From assembly GCA_009602735.1 (NCBI GenBank), contig WELA01013063.1, positions 278,003-321,550 on the forward strand: a stretch of DNA of 43,548 nucleotides. The letters are read 5' to 3'. How positions within the stretch are numbered: position 1 is the stretch's first letter; each line of letters starts with the position of its first letter. Both the position numbers and the translations under genes were made by a program. The notes beneath the pieces are model-generated. The model was not told the DNA's origin, ran no database searches, and saw nothing but the letters and a program-made list of their open reading frames with translations. Shown in pieces: positions 41,391-43,548 of the stretch. This DNA is from Mesotaenium endlicherianum. Taxonomy: Eukaryota > Streptophyta > Zygnematophyceae > Zygnematales > Mesotaeniaceae.

Positions 41391-42134
41391 TGAAAGGGGC
41401 AAAGTGCCCTAGTGGAAGCGTAGTGACTCACGAGGAAAGGAACTAGTTGCAATCATACTAAAGAGTACAGCGGCATATCACTAACAAAGCTTAGGAAAAA
41501 TACTCAACGGTTTGAGTAGCAAGAAACTGCTCACAAACAATGTAGGATGAAAGGCCTTGTCATTACAAACCCGTAGAAATTTACAGAAGTGAAAACTGAT
41601 AAGAAACAAAGAAGTTATGCCTATTTATAATTTTCTGCCTAAGTGCTCCCCCCTTGGAGGAAGCTACGGATTTTCCTAAGTGTTCGTCAAATCGTCCCTT
41701 CCAGAATATTCGTGAGTAAGCCAGATCAGTCTAATCTGACGTGTCGGGCCGAATTGACGTCCACATACATGCATCGACATTACTAGAATATTCTATCTTA
41801 GACGCGCTAGGCTAAACCGAAACTTCTAGGTAAATCGACCTAGTCGGCACTCCGCGTCAGCCGAACTTACGTGAAGGTTCGAGTTCATTCTAACGGGCCA
41901 GATCGCTCGACGCTGTCGGTCAATCCAACGGTCGCGCTCACCGCGAATTAAGGACAGTCGTCAACCGACCTCAAAACTAATTAAACTTCAGAAATCCGTA
42001 ACTCTCTCAATACTTGACCAAATTCGATGAACTTTATATCAAAATGACCACAAAAATGCACTCTACACTACTATACAATCGAAACATACACTCATGAAAC
42101 TCAAAAATGCACTTTATAAACATATGACCTTACA
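41391..42134 (-). repeat. element B 5' LTR (with TATA-like promoter)
   Basis: A 744-base LTR with TG...CA ends. In the sense direction a TATA-like AATTATAAATAGGC lies at about 41632-41621, placing the probable transcription start within the LTR. It is closely similar to 35977-36708 and 27879-28621. Confidence 0.95.
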
Positions 42135-42639
42135 CAGAAGGACATCCTCCAGAGTGAAGGGGAGACATCCGAAAACTTTGACAAGTATATAGAGGTCAGC
42201 ACGGGGCTCCTCCTCTACCACGATTACGCCAGGATGGTAGGATATACGGTCAGAGAGGCCAAGGCAATGGCCCTGGTGAACGAAGCAGGGGTTGTATCGA
42301 TTCCTGGTATCTGGGGAAGATAGGGTCATCAGGATGATCCCCATGGACGCGGACAGCTTTAAGGACTCTACATCCCAGAACAGGTTCAAGGCCATGTATA
42401 ATGAGGTGGAGAGAAGGAGCTGGGAGTTCTTGGCCAGGGAAACTTGTCAGCTAGACTTTGCAGGGCACTGGTACCCTTGTACTCTTAAAAGGACAGACCC
42501 TGCCTTCTTCCAAAAGCCCACCGATTGGCGGTGGATGACCATCAACATGAGGGACCAGCAGAATGACAGGGCGACGGATGAGGATTTCCTGACAGACCTA
42601 AAGGGGAACATAGTATTGCCCCCTCACATTGCGGCTTGA
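42135..42639 (+). pseudogene. unrecognised ORF, middle part, right of element B
   Basis: The frame continues from 35976 after the CAGAA duplication: KDILQSEGETSENFDKYIEV, then LLLYHDYARMVGYTVREAKA, to VNEAG near 42285. There one extra G shifts the frame, which continues as LYRFLVSGEDRVIRMIPMDA, RSWEFLARETCQLDFAGHWY and PHIAA with a TGA at 42637-42639. The residues look coding and non-repetitive, with several Trp and Cys. I do not recognise the family. Together with 35600-35976 it is one broken protein of at least about 290 codons. Confidence 0.6.
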
Positions 42640-42739
42640 GACCCAAGATTGGATGGAGTCAGAGACTGCATGAGCCAAGAAATGCAGGGGGACAGAAGCA
42701 GGGCTCGAGAGTAATTCTCGAAAGGGAAGCACGCTTATG

Positions 42740-43251
42740 CCAAATGGGCAAGCAAGCAGGGGGAAAAGGACCTGTATGCGGTCCGGACTGAGCAGCCCCC
42801 ATTAGCACCCAAAAGGGGAAGGTCAGTAGGATATTCTTTTTCTCGGGAAGAGCTGGAGCAGCTGACAGAAGAGACCCCAAAAGTCTCAGAGGAACCCGGG
42901 GACGGAGAGAAGGAGGAGTCAGAGGAAGACAAGGAGGAAGGCGAGGAGGAGGACACTAGCCCCGCCGTGATCTTGATGCCTGCCACATCCCCTGTAAGGG
43001 AGAAGACGGGGTTGGCCCTGCAGCAACTCGCTGAAGAGGAGGATATCACTTGGCTGGGAACTGTCAGAGGACAGAACCCATCTCCAGGCACGAAGACCCA
43101 GTCAGACAGGGCAGACAGGAGGCCTGCTAGAGAAATAGCCAGAGGCCTGCCGGCATCTCCCTCGCAGAGAGGGAATGTACCCTTAGCTCATGTCATGCAA
43201 CATCCTTCTGGGATGCCTTACGTTATATTATTAACCATTATTCTGGTTATT
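42740..43251 (+). pseudogene. unrecognised acidic ORF segment downstream of the broken ORF
   Basis: The plus frame reads AKWASKQGEKDLYAVRTEQP, GRSVGYSFSREELEQLTEET, a strongly acidic stretch (EKEESEEDKEEGEEEDTSPA), then TGLALQQLAEEEDITWLGTV and a Ser/Pro/Arg-rich part. It may be the C-terminal part of the same ancestral ORF after further stops between 42640 and 42740. It ends where a fragment of the Y gag begins at 43252. No known domain is visible. Confidence 0.4.
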
Positions 43252-43548
43252 GCAATTCATGCCCATCAATGCGGAGAAGATTGCCCGAGGAAAGCTCCAC
43301 CATCTCAAGCAAACGACGTCCGTTCAAGAGTATACATCCAGATTTCACGCCCTCACTCTTGAGATCCCCAACATGTCTCTCGAGGAGAAGATTGACCGTT
43401 ACATCTTTGGCCTCAAACCCAAGGTGGCAAAGGAAGTGGAGTTACGCGACTTGACGGACTTCTCAAAGATCATTGAAGTGGCCCAAAAGGTGGATACCTT
43501 GGATTTCAAGCACTCCGTGCCTTCATCTTCACGGGTACCGACGACGCG
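43252..43548 (+). mobile_element. second copy of family Y gag fragment (window end)
   Basis: 297 bases match 32654-32950 of the Y gag ORF with a single mismatch seen (A at 43541 versus G at 32943). It starts abruptly at GCAATTCATGCCC without LTR or gag N-terminus and continues past the window edge. It encodes FMPINAEKIARGKLHHLKQT and the SVQEYTSRFHALTLE core. Confidence 0.95.

Larger units (their letters stand above)
35977..42134 (-). mobile_element. Ty3/gypsy chromovirus element B, near-complete, target duplication CAGAA
   Basis: A 6158-base element lies on the minus strand. The 5' LTR is 42134-41391 (744 bases) and the 3' LTR is 36708-35977 (732 bases). They differ by scattered substitutions and a deletion of about 12 bases near 36335. 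Both have TG...CA ends with flanking CAGAA. Order in the sense direction: LTR, primer-binding site, gag (41353-40322), pol in the -1 frame (from 40406) with protease, reverse transcriptase, RNase H, integrase and chromodomain (ending 36696), polypurine tract, LTR. Defects are a TAA in reverse transcriptase (39206-39204), a TAG at the integrase zinc module (37894-37892) and frame breaks at single-N positions 39016 and 36937, which have duplicated flanks and may be assembly artefacts. Copy A and the solo LTR at 27879 belong to this family. High LTR similarity suggests recent insertion. Confidence 0.96.

Noticed and set aside
1..43548. tRNA, rRNA, CRISPR array, bacterial operon or viral insertion other than LTR retrotransposons
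   Set aside because: None was seen by reading; the Met-tRNA-like words are primer-binding sites of the retroelements. A tRNAscan or covariance search would be decisive.

Overview
This is a eukaryotic nuclear window. It carries multi-exon genes with GT-AG introns, AATAAA-type poly(A) signals, abundant microsatellites and many Ty3/gypsy LTR retrotransposons with chromodomains. There is nothing prokaryotic in it: no operons and no bacterial ribosome-binding sites. The mix of host genes and large chromoviral elements suggests a repeat-rich streptophyte (charophyte) alga or other early-diverging plant lineage. The organism is an inference; the sequence alone does not prove it.

Left part (1-22.7 kb, gene-bearing). 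Minus-strand exons at 3179-3017, 2392-2185 and 1664-1620 join in phase into the N-terminus of a DENND11/LCHN-like DENN-domain protein whose remainder was not found. Degenerate copies of its first exon lie just upstream. A plus-strand gene at 5860-13546 joins ten exons, all in phase, into a complete 533-residue secreted precursor with five saposin-B domains. An unrecognised terminal exon lies at 14872-15025. A five-exon minus-strand gene at 18493-15517 encodes a conserved eukaryotic protein with a helix-hairpin-helix (HhH) motif and a basic tail. An intronless ORF at 22045-22641 encodes an unrecognised secreted protein with six cysteines in the mature chain. A broken gypsy reverse-transcriptase fragment (about 19.3-19.9 kb) and a foldback repeat (20.0-20.7 kb) lie between the last two genes.

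Right part (24.1-43.5 kb) is a nested retrotransposon cluster. At least four families can be separated by LTR, primer-binding site and protein. Family A/B: a 5'-truncated, heavily mutated plus-strand copy (A, 24114-28826) split by a solo LTR with target duplication CAAGC, and a nearly complete minus-strand copy (B, 35977-42134) with two LTRs, a PBS, a PPT and target duplication CAGAA. Family X: two adjacent LTRs (28827-29541 and 29579-30299), each followed by a Met-tRNA-type PBS, then a gag ORF. Family Y: an LTR inserted into the X gag, followed by a gag-protease ORF; a near-identical 297-base piece of it ends the window. Family W: an integrase-chromodomain ORF abutting a truncated family B LTR. 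Element B itself lies inside a degenerate coiled-coil/acidic ORF of unknown identity (35600-35976 and 42135-43251).

The retroelement proteins form the usual copy-and-paste set: Gag, protease, reverse transcriptase, RNase H, integrase and a chromodomain for chromatin targeting. No copy here looks fully intact. The most unusual host locus is the five-domain saposin gene. Its intron positions repeat in every domain, and its third domain appears to have lost exactly the two cysteines that normally pair with each other.
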